This document shows positions 19,106 to 28,090 of a stretch of DNA of 64,000 nucleotides, piece by piece. Each line of letters opens with the position of its first letter. The first letter of the stretch is position 1. The translations under genes were made by a program, and so were the position numbers. The notes below the pieces were generated by a model. That model was not told the DNA's origin. It worked only from the letters and a program-made list of their open reading frames with translations, and ran no database searches. Source of the stretch: Bradyrhizobium sp. CCGUVB1N3 (GTDB lineage: Bacteria > Pseudomonadota > Alphaproteobacteria > Rhizobiales > Xanthobacteraceae); contig NZ_JANADR010000001.1 of the NCBI RefSeq assembly GCF_024199925.1, forward strand, positions 7,071,501 to 7,135,500. The letters are read 5' to 3'.

Positions 19106-20857
19106 ATGGCAGCGGTTCCCGGCTTCCGCCGTTCCGAGCTCGGTGACGCCTTGCGCGCCTGCCGCGCTGTGTTTCTCGGCGTCGGCCTGATGAGCTGCAT
19201 GATCAACCTGCTCTATCTGACCGGGTCGATCTTCATGCTGGAGGTCTACGACCGGGTGCTGCCCAGCCGAAGCATCCCGACGCTGGTCGGCCTGATCATC
19301 CTCGCCGGCGGTCTCTACATCACGCAAGGCGTTCTGGACCTGATTCGCGGCCGCATCCTTGGCCGTATCGGCACCGCGCTCGACGAGGCCCTGAACAAGC
19401 GGGTGTTCGATACCATCGTGCGCCTGCCGCTTCTGGTCGGCAGCCGCAACGAAGGCCTCCAGCCCCTGCGCGACCTCGACAACGTCCGTTCCTTCCTCGG
19501 CGGCATGGGACCGAGTGCGTTCTTCGACCTGCCGTGGCTGCCGCTCTATCTCGCCATCTGCTTTGCGTTCCACGTCATGATCGGCGTCACCGCTCTGGTC
19601 GGTGCGATCATCCTGGTTGGCCTCACGCTGGTGACGGAGTTCATGTCCCGCCGGCCCGCGCGCGAGGCGACGAGCCTCGCCGCACAGCGCAACGATCTCG
19701 CCGCCTCCAGCCGCCGCAACGCCGAGGTGCTGGTCGCGATGGGCATGGCCGGCCGGCTCAACCAGCGCTGGAGCGAGGCCAACGAAAAATATCTCGCCGG
19801 CAATCAGCGCGCCAGCGATGTCGCCGGCGGTCTCGGTGCCATCGCAAAAGTTCTGCGCATGATGCTGCAATCGGCCGTGCTCGCGGTCGGCGCCTATCTC
19901 GTCATTCATCAGGAGGCGACCGCCGGCATCATCATCGCGGGCTCGATCCTCTCGGCGCGCGCGCTAGCGCCGGTCGATCTTGCGATCGCGCACTGGAAGT
20001 CCTTCGTCGCCGCGCGGCAGAGCTGGCAGCGGCTCAGCCGCCTGATGGAGCAGATTCCGGCCCAGGTGATGCCGACCCAGTTGCAGGCGCCCTCGAGCCG
20101 CCTCGCGGTTGAAGGCGTCAGCATCGTGCCGCCGGGCGATCAACGCCTCATCGTGCAGGACGTGACATTCGTGCTCAATGCCGGCATGGGCCTCGGCGTG
20201 ATCGGCCCGAGCGGTTCGGGCAAATCGTCGCTGATCCGTGCGCTGGTCGGCGTCTGGCAGCCGGTGCGCGGCAAGGTGCGGCTCGACGGCGCGGCGCTCG
20301 ACCAGTGGGCCTCGGACGTGCTCGGCCGCCACATCGGCTATCTGCCGCAGGACGTCGAGCTGTTCGGCGGCAGCATCGCGCAGAACATCAGCCGGTTTGA
20401 TCCCGATGCGACCTCCGATGCGATCATCTCCGCTGCGAAAGAGGCCGGCGTGCATGAGATGATCATCAAGATGCGCGAGGGTTACAACACGCAGGTCGGC
20501 GAGCAGGGCACGGCATTGTCCGCCGGCCAGGCGCAGCGCGTGGCGCTGGCGCGCGCGCTCTACGGCAATCCGTTCCTGATCGTGCTCGACGAGCCCAACT
20601 CCAACCTCGATACCGAAGGCGACGAGGCCTTGACCCGCGCAATCCGCGCCGCGCGCGAGCGCGGGGCCATCGTCGTCGTCGTGGCGCACCGGCCGATCGG
20701 CGTCGAGGCGGTCGACCAGATCCTGGTGCTGCGCGACGGCCGCATGCAGGCCTTCGGCCCGAAGGAGCAGGTGCTCGCGCAGGTGCTCCAGCCGCGCGTC
20801 GCCCCGCCGGCACCGCCGATCAAGATCGTCAGCGAAGGCGGGGTGGCCAAACCATGA
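19106..20857 (+). CDS. Type I secretion system permease/ATPase (PrtD-like)
   Basis: A 583-residue inner-membrane ABC exporter half-transporter. The N-terminal membrane domain (about residues 20-310) contains the family block TGSIFMLEVYDRVLPSRS. The nucleotide-binding domain has Walker A GPSGSGKSS (about 366), signature LSAGQAQR, Walker B FLIVLDEPNSNLD and switch VVVAHRP. There is no N-terminal peptidase domain, so it is of the RTX-protein rather than bacteriocin type. It is coupled to the HlyD-like adaptor by an ATGA overlap. An outer-membrane TolC is not in the window. A candidate substrate is the giant protein ending at 6326. Confidence 0.95.
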   Translation: MAAVPGFRRSELGDALRACRAVFLGVGLMSCMINLLYLTGSIFMLEVYDRVLPSRSIPTLVGLIILAGGLYITQGVLDLIRGRILGRIGTALDEALNKRVFDTIVRLPLLVGSRNEGLQPLRDLDNVRSFLGGMGPSAFFDLPWLPLYLAICFAFHVMIGVTALVGAIILVGLTLVTEFMSRRPAREATSLAAQRNDLAASSRRNAEVLVAMGMAGRLNQRWSEANEKYLAGNQRASDVAGGLGAIAKVLRMMLQSAVLAVGAYLVIHQEATAGIIIAGSILSARALAPVDLAIAHWKSFVAARQSWQRLSRLMEQIPAQVMPTQLQAPSSRLAVEGVSIVPPGDQRLIVQDVTFVLNAGMGLGVIGPSGSGKSSLIRALVGVWQPVRGKVRLDGAALDQWASDVLGRHIGYLPQDVELFGGSIAQNISRFDPDATSDAIISAAKEAGVHEMIIKMREGYNTQVGEQGTALSAGQAQRVALARALYGNPFLIVLDEPNSNLDTEGDEALTRAIRAARERGAIVVVVAHRPIGVEAVDQILVLRDGRMQAFGPKEQVLAQVLQPRVAPPAPPIKIVSEGGVAKP

Positions 20858-22188
20858 GCTCGATGACGATGGCGGGCACCAAGCCCGCGGCAAAGAGAAG
20901 CGTGCGGCAGTCGATCAGGTTTCACCTGCTGCTCGGCCTCGGGATCGTGCTGCTGCTCGCGGGCGGGCTCGGCGGCTGGGCTTCGACCGTGCTGATCTCC
21001 GGCGCGCTGATCGCGCCGGGGCAGATCGTCGTCGAATCCAACGTCAAGAAGGTGCAGCATCCGACCGGCGGCGTGGTCGGCGAATTGCGCGCCCGCGATG
21101 GCGACGTGGTCAAGGCCGGCGATATCGTGGTGCGGCTCGACGACACCGTCACCAAGGCGAACCTCGCCATCGTCACCAAGAACCTCGACGCCGGCCAGGC
21201 GCGCGCGGCACGGCTGCAGGCCGAGCAGCGCGGTCTCTCCAAGATCGAATTCCCGCAGGCGCTGCTCGAGCGCGCAAGCGACCCCGACGTGGCGACGCTG
21301 CTCGCCAGTGAAGGCAAATTGTTCGACGTCCGCGTCAATGGCCGTGCCGGACAGAAGGCGCAGCTTCGTGAGCGCATCCAGCAGCTCAACGAGGAAATCG
21401 AGGGCCTCAAGGCGCAGGAGACCGCCAAGGACAAGGAGATCGTGCTGGTGCAGCAGGAGCTCACCGGCGTCCGCGATCTCTATGACAAGCACTTGGTGCA
21501 GCTCTCGCGCCTGACCACGCTGGAGCGCGACTCGGCCCGTCTCAACGGCGAGCGCGCGCAGTACATCGCCTCGCGCGCCCAGGCCAAGGGCAAGATCACC
21601 GAAACCGAGCTCCAGATCATCCAGGTCGACAAGGACATGGTGAGCGAGGTCTCCAAGGATTTGCGCGAGACCAACGACAAGATCGGCGAGCTGATCGAGC
21701 GCAAGGTCACCGCCGAGGATCAGCTCCGCCGTGTCGACATCCGTGCGCCGCAGGACGGCATGGTGCTGCAATCGACCGTGCATACCGTCGGCGGCGTCGT
21801 CACCGCCGGCGATACCCTCATGCTGATCGTGCCGCAGCAGGACGATCTCCAGGTCGAGGCCAAGGTCAATCCGACCGACATCGACAAGCTCCAGGTCGGC
21901 CAGAAGACGCTGCTGCGCCTGTCCGCCTTCAACCAGCGCACCACGCCGGAGCTCAACGGCGTCGTGAGCCGCGTCTCGCCCGACGTTACCACCGACCAGC
22001 GCACCGGGCAGAGCTATTACACCATCCGCGTCTCGATGCCGCCGGCAGAGGTCGCCCGCCTCGGCGAGGTCAAGCTGATCCCCGGCATGCCGGTCGAGGC
22101 CTTCGTGCAGACCGGCGACCGCACCATGCTGTCCTACCTGATGAAGCCGCTGCACGACCAGCTGATGCGGGCGTTCCGGGAAAAGTGA
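20854..22188 (+). CDS. HlyD-family type I secretion periplasmic adaptor
   Basis: A 444-residue membrane fusion protein. One N-terminal membrane segment (about residues 24-50, FHLLLGLGIVLLLAGGLGGWAS) is followed by a lipoyl/barrel half-motif (QIVVESNVKKVQHPTGGVVGEL). A long alpha-helical coiled coil comes next (about 100-285, rich in E/Q/R/L), then the returning half-motif (VDIRAPQDGMVLQSTVHTVGGVV) and a C-terminal beta region with LIPGMPVEAFVQTGDRT. It bridges the ATPase to an outer-membrane channel. It overlaps the ATPase gene by 4 bp and ends the two-gene operon. Confidence 0.95.
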   Translation: MSSMTMAGTKPAAKRSVRQSIRFHLLLGLGIVLLLAGGLGGWASTVLISGALIAPGQIVVESNVKKVQHPTGGVVGELRARDGDVVKAGDIVVRLDDTVTKANLAIVTKNLDAGQARAARLQAEQRGLSKIEFPQALLERASDPDVATLLASEGKLFDVRVNGRAGQKAQLRERIQQLNEEIEGLKAQETAKDKEIVLVQQELTGVRDLYDKHLVQLSRLTTLERDSARLNGERAQYIASRAQAKGKITETELQIIQVDKDMVSEVSKDLRETNDKIGELIERKVTAEDQLRRVDIRAPQDGMVLQSTVHTVGGVVTAGDTLMLIVPQQDDLQVEAKVNPTDIDKLQVGQKTLLRLSAFNQRTTPELNGVVSRVSPDVTTDQRTGQSYYTIRVSMPPAEVARLGEVKLIPGMPVEAFVQTGDRTMLSYLMKPLHDQLMRAFREK

Positions 22189-22252
22189 GGCGAGCGGTAT
22201 CGCGGGGCGCGCGAAGTGCGAACCCGGGATCGCGTGCCGCAGGTTCGGTCTC

Positions 22253-22349
22253 GTAGGGTGGGCAAAGGCGCAAAGCGCCGTGCCCACCGATTTCTCTCCT
22301 CATAATTGACATGGTGGGCACGCTTCGCTTTGCCCGCCCCACGCCCTAC
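22253..22349. repeat. Dispersed palindromic repeat, family A (copy 2)
   Basis: Outer arms GTAGGGTGGGCAAAG and CTTTGCCCGCCCCACGCCCTAC, with GTGCCCACC/GGTGGGCAC inside. It overlaps the spurious 5' extension of the AMP nucleosidase frame, which argues for the later start at 22398. Confidence 0.85.
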
Positions 22350-22397
22350 ATTCTTGGTATAGTTCGAACGCAAGCAGCTACCTCCAGCGTCAGACAC

Positions 22398-23888
22398 ATG
22401 CATCACGCCCCGATCCAGACCCCGCCGGCGATCGCCACCGAAGCCTTCACCGATGCGAGCCTTGCGGTAGCCCGCCTCGAAGAGATCTACGAGCGCAACA
22501 CGAAATTCCTGCGCGATCACTTCGAAGCGTATCTCAACGGTAGTCCGCCGGCGACGCGCGTACGCGCGTTCTATCCGTTCGTCCGCATCACCACAGCGAC
22601 GCATGCCCGGCTTGATTCGCGCCTCGCCTATGGCTTCGTTGCCGGACCGGGCGTGCACGAGACCAGCGTGACGCGGCCGGACGTGTTCCGGACCTATCTG
22701 ACCGAGCAGATCGGCCTCCTGATCAAGAATCACGGCGTGCCGGTCGAGATTGGCGAGTCCTCCGAGCCGATCCCGATTCATTTCGCCTATCGGCGGGACA
22801 TCAACATCGAGGCGGCGATCAGCACGGGCGATACGGTCGGCACGCGGCTGATGCGCGACGTGTTCGACACGCCGGATCTCGCCACCATGGATGATGCGAT
22901 CGCCGACGGCACGCTCGCGCTGCCACCCGGAGCGCCGGAGCCGCTGGCCCTGTTCCGCGCGGCGCGCGTCGACTATTCGCTGCGGCGGCTCTATCACTAC
23001 ACCGGCACCGATCCCGAGCACTTCCAGAATTTCGTGATCTTCACCAACTACCAGTTCTATGTCGATGCCTTCGTGCAGCTCTGCCAGCAGCGGCTCGCCT
23101 CGGGCGAGGACGGCATCGATGCCTTCGTCGGGCCGGGCAACGTGATCACCCGCAACGCGCGGCTCGGCGGCGGCACGAGCGGGGTGGCGCCGGAACGCGC
23201 GCCGCAGATGCCGGCTTTCCATCTCGTCGAGCCCGGCTATCAGGGCATCACCCTGATCAATATCGGCACGGGCCCCTCCAATGCGCGGAACGTCACCGAC
23301 CATGTCGCGGTGCTGCGGCCTCATGCCTGGCTGATGGTCGGGCATTGCGCGGGCCTGCGCAACACGCAGCGGCTCGGCGACTACGTGCTGGCGCATGGTT
23401 ACGTCCGCGAGGACCACGTGCTCGATCAGGAGCTGCCGCCCTGGGTGCCAATTCCGGCTCTTGCCGAGGTGCAGGTCGCGCTCGAGGAGGCGGTCGAGGA
23501 GGTGACGGGATTGTCCGGCTTCGAGCTCAAGCGCCTGATGCGAACCGGAACGGTGGCGAGCGTCGACAACCGCAATTGGGAGATCAGCGGCGCTTCGGTC
23601 ATTCACCGTCTGTCGCAATCCCGCGCCGTTGCGCTCGACATGGAATCGGCGGCGATCGCCGCCAATGGCTATCGCTTCCGCGTTCCCTACGGCACCCTGC
23701 TGTGTGTCTCGGACAAGCCGCTGCACGGCGAGATCAAGCTCGCAGGGATGGCGAGCGCGTTCTATCGGCAGCGCGTCAGCCAGCATCTCGAGATCGGCCT
23801 GAAGGCGCTCGAACGGCTCAAGCATCAGGAATCGGAGCGCCTGCACTCGCGCAAGCTGCGCAGCTTTGCCGAGGTCGCGTTTCAGTAG
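22398..23888 (+). CDS. amn: AMP nucleosidase
   Basis: A 496-residue cytoplasmic enzyme that hydrolyses AMP to adenine and ribose 5-phosphate, controlling adenylate levels. ATG at 22398 (MHHAPIQTPP) is chosen because the upstream open frame lies in a dispersed repeat; the resulting length is close to that of E. coli Amn (484). The N-terminal Amn-specific domain runs to about residue 190 (YPFVRITT, FAYRRDINIEAAIS). The phosphorylase-like domain carries LINIGTGPSNARNVTDHVAVLRPHAW and the ALDMESAAIAANGYRFRVPYGTLLCVSDKPLHGE block with its catalytic acidic residue. It stands alone between the secretion operon and a TPR gene. Confidence 0.93.
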   Translation: MHHAPIQTPPAIATEAFTDASLAVARLEEIYERNTKFLRDHFEAYLNGSPPATRVRAFYPFVRITTATHARLDSRLAYGFVAGPGVHETSVTRPDVFRTYLTEQIGLLIKNHGVPVEIGESSEPIPIHFAYRRDINIEAAISTGDTVGTRLMRDVFDTPDLATMDDAIADGTLALPPGAPEPLALFRAARVDYSLRRLYHYTGTDPEHFQNFVIFTNYQFYVDAFVQLCQQRLASGEDGIDAFVGPGNVITRNARLGGGTSGVAPERAPQMPAFHLVEPGYQGITLINIGTGPSNARNVTDHVAVLRPHAWLMVGHCAGLRNTQRLGDYVLAHGYVREDHVLDQELPPWVPIPALAEVQVALEEAVEEVTGLSGFELKRLMRTGTVASVDNRNWEISGASVIHRLSQSRAVALDMESAAIAANGYRFRVPYGTLLCVSDKPLHGEIKLAGMASAFYRQRVSQHLEIGLKALERLKHQESERLHSRKLRSFAEVAFQ

Positions 23889-24044
23889 CTTCAGCGTCTG
23901 ATGCTGGCGCGCGATTAGGGCAGCGAAACTGTCATACGCGGCACTGACGTCTGCGTGAGCGCGCATACCGTCCGGAATATTCACCGGAGGAGCAGGGTTT
24001 ACACGTCGTCCGGGGCTCCCTTGACCAAGGCCACAGGAGCAGAC

Positions 24045-24689
24045 ATGAGCAATCCTCTGATCAGGTACGTCGTGCTGGGAGCATGTGTGGTGGCGCTGTT
24101 CGCGCTGCCGGCATTCGCCCCGGTCTTTGCGGCAGGCGGTGGTGGTGGCGGAGGAGGAGGTGGTGGAGGTGGAGGCGCCGGGGGTGTTGACCCCTTTGCG
24201 AGCACTTCCGCAGGCCAGAATCGGAATACGCCGGCGCCGTCCTATCCGAATCGCTTCGGCACGAAGGCCACCCAGAAAGGCAAGAAGCCCAACAATCAGT
24301 CGAGCATCGGCGACCCGGCCTTTGCGGCTGCCTATCGCGTAGCCTACGACACGATCTACGAGCGCAACGAGTACGCCTCCGCGATCGCGCAGCTGAAGGT
24401 GCTCGGCCGCGACGACAATCCGAACGTCGCCAATCTCATCGGCTATTCCTACCGCAAGCTCGGCGACTACAAGCAGTCGCAGGTCTGGTATGAGCACGCC
24501 CTGGCGATCGATCCGAACCACGTGCTGACCTGGCAGTATTACGGCCTGTGGCAGCTCGAACAGGGCAATCGCGAGCAGGCGATGTATCACCTGGAAAGGA
24601 TCGCGGCGATCTGCGGCACGAGTTGCGAGGAATACAAGTCGCTCGCGGCAGCGCTGGACAAGCCGACGGGCACGGCGCTGGTGTATTGA
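24045..24689 (+). CDS. Secreted tetratricopeptide-repeat protein with a polyglycine linker
   Basis: A 214-residue exported protein. ATG at 24045 is preceded by AGGAG at 5 nt spacing, making it better than the in-frame start at 23955. Residues 1-31 form a signal peptide (YVVLGACVVALFALPAFAPVFA). A run of 14 glycines follows, encoded by mixed GGT/GGA/GGC codons, then a basic low-complexity segment to about residue 90. The C-terminal half has a TPR-like helical pair (YASAIAQLKVLGRDDNPNVANLIGYSYRKLGDYKQSQVWYEHALAIDPNH, split at about residues 112-160) and a second partial repeat. Two cysteines close together (ICGTSCEE) may form a disulphide. It probably mediates periplasmic protein contacts; the partner is unknown. 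Confidence 0.85.
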   Translation: MSNPLIRYVVLGACVVALFALPAFAPVFAAGGGGGGGGGGGGGGAGGVDPFASTSAGQNRNTPAPSYPNRFGTKATQKGKKPNNQSSIGDPAFAAAYRVAYDTIYERNEYASAIAQLKVLGRDDNPNVANLIGYSYRKLGDYKQSQVWYEHALAIDPNHVLTWQYYGLWQLEQGNREQAMYHLERIAAICGTSCEEYKSLAAALDKPTGTALVY

Positions 24690-24808
24690 AGGGCTGCCTC
24701 GGGCAGTTTAGTGCCGCCTCCGTTTCTCGCGTTCCGCTAAGAGCGCCTCCCTTTCTTACCCTCCACTTCGACGGGAGGGTAAGAGTGACAAGCCGAAAAA
24801 ATTTCCGC

Positions 24809-24840
24809 ATTGTCCCGGCCGGGGGCGCGACCGGGACAAT
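24809..24840 (+). promoter_or_regulatory. Perfect 10-bp stem-loop next to the DUF1488 start codon
   Basis: ATTGTCCCGG at 24809-24818 and CCGGGACAAT at 24831-24840 are exact inverted copies around a 12-nt GC-rich loop, ending 3 nt before the ATG at 24844. If transcribed it would cover the ribosome-binding region. It may equally be a short palindromic repeat of the GTCCCGG type found elsewhere in the window. Confidence 0.5.
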
Positions 24841-24843
24841 TGG

Positions 24844-25119
24844 ATGCCGCTGACGCGCGACAAGATCATCGGCCATGACCTCGAACGTCTGGCCTTCCGC
24901 TTCACCATGCTGAATGATGGCGAAGAAGTGACGTGCCAGATCAGCGATGCCGCGATGGATGAGCTCGCGGGTATGCAGGGCACGGAGAGCAGCGCGCGCC
25001 AGGCGCAATTCCTCTCGCTGCGCGAAACCATCGAACGGATCGCGTCAGACCTCTACGACGATGCACCGCGCTTCAGGGGATATGTGGTGCGGATCTTTAC
25101 CAAGCATCTGGGCAGATAG
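24844..25119 (+). CDS. DUF1488 family protein
   Basis: A 91-residue soluble protein of unknown function. The arrangement matches DUF1488: an N-terminal strand pair (RLAFRFTMLNDGEEVTCQIS), a helix with ISDAAMDELAGMQ, and a C-terminal helix ending FRGYVVRIFTKHLGR. The start is the first ATG after a strong stem-loop; no good ribosome-binding site is visible outside it. Members are scattered among Proteobacteria without established activity, and the neighbours do not clarify its role. Confidence 0.8.
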   Translation: MPLTRDKIIGHDLERLAFRFTMLNDGEEVTCQISDAAMDELAGMQGTESSARQAQFLSLRETIERIASDLYDDAPRFRGYVVRIFTKHLGR

Positions 25120-25135
25120 CGTGAGCACTCTCGCC

Positions 25136-25245
25136 GTCATCCTGAGGTGGCCGCGAAGGACGACGGACCGGCTGCATCCGCCGTTCATCCTTCGAGGCTC
25201 CCCGCGCAATGCGTTGCATCGCGCGGCTTCGCACCTCAGGATGAC
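25136..25245. repeat. Palindromic intergenic repeat (GTCATCCTGAGG type)
   Basis: GTCATCCTGAGGTG at 25136-25149 is matched by its exact reverse complement at 25232-25245, with CGCGAAG/CTTCGCG-like segments inside. It lies between convergent genes. Confidence 0.8.
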
Positions 25246-25274
25246 GGAGCAAATGGTGCGGAGGATTTGAAAGG

Positions 25275-25757
25275 TCACTCGTCCAAATTCGTTAGCAGCA
25301 ATCGCAGCGCCGTCGCGGCAAACATTTGCATGTTTGCGAAGCGGTCGTTGCTGGCCGTCTCCAGCGTCATCACTTCGGTCGCGGGGCCGGCGATCGCCAT
25401 GCAGCTATGGCCGGCGGCGTCGCCGTAGCGATTGCCGGTCGGGCCCGCCGCGCCGGTCTCGGACAGGCCCCAGTCGCAGCCGAAACGCTCGCGCATTCGT
25501 TCGGCGAGCAGTGTTGCGTAAGGCTCGGACGAGGAGCGAAAACCCTTCATGCCGTCATCCGAAATACCCATCAGCACGCGCCGCGCATCGCGCGTATAGA
25601 CCACCGCGCCGCCGAGAAAGTAGGACGACGCGCCGGGCACCGCGAGCAGGCTAGCGGCAATCAGGCCGCCTGCGGAGGATTCCGCCACCGCGATGGTCTG
25701 TTTGCGCGCAATCAATTTGGCCGCGACCTGCTCCGCAATCCCCACGAGATCTTTCAT
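25275..25757 (-). CDS. CinA-family C-terminal domain protein (nicotinamide-nucleotide amidohydrolase type)
   Basis: A 160-residue stand-alone CinA C-terminal domain. ATG at 25757 has AGAGG 4 nt upstream; an in-frame GTG at 25769 lacks a usable site. The PncC landmarks are present: TIAVAESSAGGLIAASLLAVPGASSYFLGG near the start with the nucleophilic Ser in ESSAGG, GVSxD-like MGISDDGM, and LSETGAAGPTGNRYGDAAG. The family deamidates NMN to nicotinate mononucleotide in pyridine nucleotide recycling. Some residues depart from typical PncC: GLSETG where GVTGIAGP is usual. Activity is therefore likely but not certain. Confidence 0.85.
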   Translation of the reverse strand: MKDLVGIAEQVAAKLIARKQTIAVAESSAGGLIAASLLAVPGASSYFLGGAVVYTRDARRVLMGISDDGMKGFRSSSEPYATLLAERMRERFGCDWGLSETGAAGPTGNRYGDAAGHSCMAIAGPATEVMTLETASNDRFANMQMFAATALRLLLTNLDE

Positions 25758-25895
25758 CTTGCCTCTCACTCCCGACTAACCCGGCTGCGCTGTTCTAGCA
25801 TATGACAGCGGCGCTGGCCGAGTTGCAGGCGGCGGGCAGGCCTGCTTGAATGGCTGCAACAAGCGGCGCGGACAAGCGCGTGAAGAGGAAGCGTC

Positions 25896-26954
25896 ATGAC
25901 GTTCCTGATCGCCGGCGGCGTGGACTGCGACGTGCACCCGGCGGTGCCGCATCTCACCAGCCTGCTGCCGTATCTGAACGATTACTGGCGCGACCAGGTG
26001 ACGACGCGCGGCATGGTCGATCTGGTCTCGCAGTCCTATCCGCGGAATTCGCCGATCACGGCCCGCCCCGATTGGCGTCCGGAAACCGGAAAGCCGGGAT
26101 CGAATCTCGGTGACATGCAGCGTCATGTGCTCGATCCCTTCGCGCTCAGCTACGCCATCTGCAACCCGCTCTACGGCGTGCAGCTGGTGTTTTCCGAAGA
26201 CATGCAAAACGCCTTCTGCCGCGCGCTGAACGACTGGCTGGCGAAGGAATGGCTCGACCGGGAACCGCGGCTGCGCGGCTCGATCGTCATTCCCCTTCAA
26301 AATGTCGAGAAGTCGGTGGCCGAGATCGAGCGCTGCGCGGCGGACAAGCGCTTCGTGCAGGTGCTGATGCTCGTCATGGGCGATACGCCGCTGGGAAAGC
26401 GCGCGTTGTGGCCGATCTATGCGGCGGCGGAGCGGCTCAATCTCGTCGTCGGTGTCCATGCCGGTTCCGCCTATCATAATCCGCCGACAGCGGTGGGGTG
26501 GGGCTCCTATCACATCGAGGACTATGTCGGGCAGGCGCAGGCGTTCCAGATCCAGCTCACCAGCCTGATCGTCGAGGGTGTGTTCGCCCGCCATCCGCGG
26601 CTGAAGATGGTGATGCTGGAATCCGGCATCTCGTGGCTCGCGCCCTATCTCTGGCGACTGCACAAGTTCTGGCGCGGCGTGCGAATGGAGACGCCCTGGG
26701 TTGATCGCGCGCCACTGGAAATTGTGCGCAGCAACATCCGCTTTTCGTTGCAGCCGTTTGACGCGCCGCCGGATCCGGCGACATTAATTCGCCTGTTTGA
26801 TCATATGCAGTCCGACGAATTAGTCCTATTCTCCACGGACTATCCGCACTGGCAATTCGACGGCCAGGACGCGCTGCCCGAAGGTCTCACCCCCGATCTC
26901 GTGCGCAAGATCATGATCGACAATCCGCACGCAACCTACCCCCGCCTGACTTAG
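25896..26954 (+). CDS. Amidohydrolase family 2 protein, first of a pair
   Basis: A 352-residue TIM-barrel metal hydrolase of the ACMSD/decarboxylase-like amidohydrolase group. AGAGGAAG precedes the ATG at 25896. The metal-site motifs seen are CDVHP at residues 11-15 (D-x-H rather than the classical H-x-H), GVHAGSAYH in the middle of the barrel, and the terminal FSTDYPHWQFDG with its catalytic/metal Asp. Enzymes of this group act on aromatic or cyclic carboxylates or lactones. It is followed 23 bp later by a paralog and then by a Rieske protein gene. Substrate unknown. Confidence 0.9.
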   Translation: MTFLIAGGVDCDVHPAVPHLTSLLPYLNDYWRDQVTTRGMVDLVSQSYPRNSPITARPDWRPETGKPGSNLGDMQRHVLDPFALSYAICNPLYGVQLVFSEDMQNAFCRALNDWLAKEWLDREPRLRGSIVIPLQNVEKSVAEIERCAADKRFVQVLMLVMGDTPLGKRALWPIYAAAERLNLVVGVHAGSAYHNPPTAVGWGSYHIEDYVGQAQAFQIQLTSLIVEGVFARHPRLKMVMLESGISWLAPYLWRLHKFWRGVRMETPWVDRAPLEIVRSNIRFSLQPFDAPPDPATLIRLFDHMQSDELVLFSTDYPHWQFDGQDALPEGLTPDLVRKIMIDNPHATYPRLT

Positions 26955-26977
26955 CCGCTGCCAAAGGAGGCAAGGCG

Positions 26978-28090
26978 ATGAATATCCAGTTCCGCGAAGC
27001 GACCGAGTCCGCATCTGCCCTGACCACCAAAACCGCAATTGCGGACTGCGATATCCACCCGGCGCGCGCGACCCGAACCGAACTCTATCCCTATCTCGCC
27101 AAACGTTGGCAGCATCATCTCGACGTCTACGGCGTGCATGCCTATCAGGGGATGATGGAGGGCCCGCCCTATCCGAAAGCCCAGCCCAACGCTTCGCGCC
27201 GCGATGCCTATCCGCCGGAAGGCGGCCCGCAAGGCTCTTCGCTCTCCTTCATGCAGCAGCAGCACCTCGATCCCAACAATGTGCAGCTGGGGGTGCTCAA
27301 TCCGCTCGGCACCGGGCAGGGCATTCGCAATCACGAACTCTCGGCGGCGCTGTGCTCGGCGATCAACGACTGGCAGATCGACAAATGGACTTCGAAGGAC
27401 AAGCGGCTGAAGGCCTCGATCGTCGTCGGCAATGAGGATGCGATGACGGCGGCTGCGGAGATCCGCGAGCGCGCAGGCGACAAGAACTTCGTTCAGGTGC
27501 TGCTGCTCAGCCGTAATGTCGAGCCGATCGGCCAGCGCCGTTACTGGCCGATCTATCAGGCCGCGGAAGAGGCCGGCCTCCCGGTCGGCGTGCACGCCTT
27601 CGGCTTCGGCGGCAATCCGATCACGCCCTCGGGCTGGCCGAGCTACTACATCGAGGAAATGGTGGGACATTCGCAGTGCCAGCAATCGGCGCTCGCGAGT
27701 CTGGTGCTCGAAGGCGTGTTCGAGCGCTTCCCGAAACTGAAGATGGTGATGATCGAGGCCGGCTTCGGCTGGACGCCGTCGCTCGCCTGGCGGCTCGACA
27801 AGGTCTGGCAGCGGCTGCGCAGCGAGGTGCCGCATGTGAAGCGGCCGCCGTCCGAATATATCCGCGAGCAGGTGTGGTGGACGACGCAGCCGATGGAGGA
27901 TCCGGAGCGGCGCGAAGACCTGCTCGACGTCATCAAATGGATCGGCTGGGACCGGCTTCTGTTCGCGACCGACTATCCGCACTGGGACTACGACGAGCCG
28001 TCGCGCGTGCTGCCGCCCGGCGTCAGCGAAACCAACCGCGAGGCGTTTTACCTGGGCAATGCGCGGAAGCTTTATGGGATCACCGCATGA
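26978..28090 (+). CDS. Amidohydrolase family 2 protein, second of a pair
   Basis: A 370-residue paralog of the preceding gene. AAAGGAGG lies 9 nt before the ATG. Corresponding motifs: DCDIHPARA near residue 23, GVHAFGFGGNPITPSG in the barrel, a shared LVLEGVFERFPKLKMVMIEAGFGW block, and FATDYPHWDYDEP near the end. The two proteins probably form a hetero-oligomer or act on related substrates. The TGA stop at 28088-28090 lies within the GCATGATC end of a dispersed repeat, so the final alanine codon and stop are supplied by that repeat. Confidence 0.9.
   Translation: MNIQFREATESASALTTKTAIADCDIHPARATRTELYPYLAKRWQHHLDVYGVHAYQGMMEGPPYPKAQPNASRRDAYPPEGGPQGSSLSFMQQQHLDPNNVQLGVLNPLGTGQGIRNHELSAALCSAINDWQIDKWTSKDKRLKASIVVGNEDAMTAAAEIRERAGDKNFVQVLLLSRNVEPIGQRRYWPIYQAAEEAGLPVGVHAFGFGGNPITPSGWPSYYIEEMVGHSQCQQSALASLVLEGVFERFPKLKMVMIEAGFGWTPSLAWRLDKVWQRLRSEVPHVKRPPSEYIREQVWWTTQPMEDPERREDLLDVIKWIGWDRLLFATDYPHWDYDEPSRVLPPGVSETNREAFYLGNARKLYGITA

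Noticed and set aside
22134..24590. Very long minus-strand open frame (818 codons) opposite amn and the TPR gene
   Set aside because: Its translation is rich in R/D/H/A without recognised domains, and the plus-strand genes opposite are clear. Such frames are a by-product of high-GC third positions.
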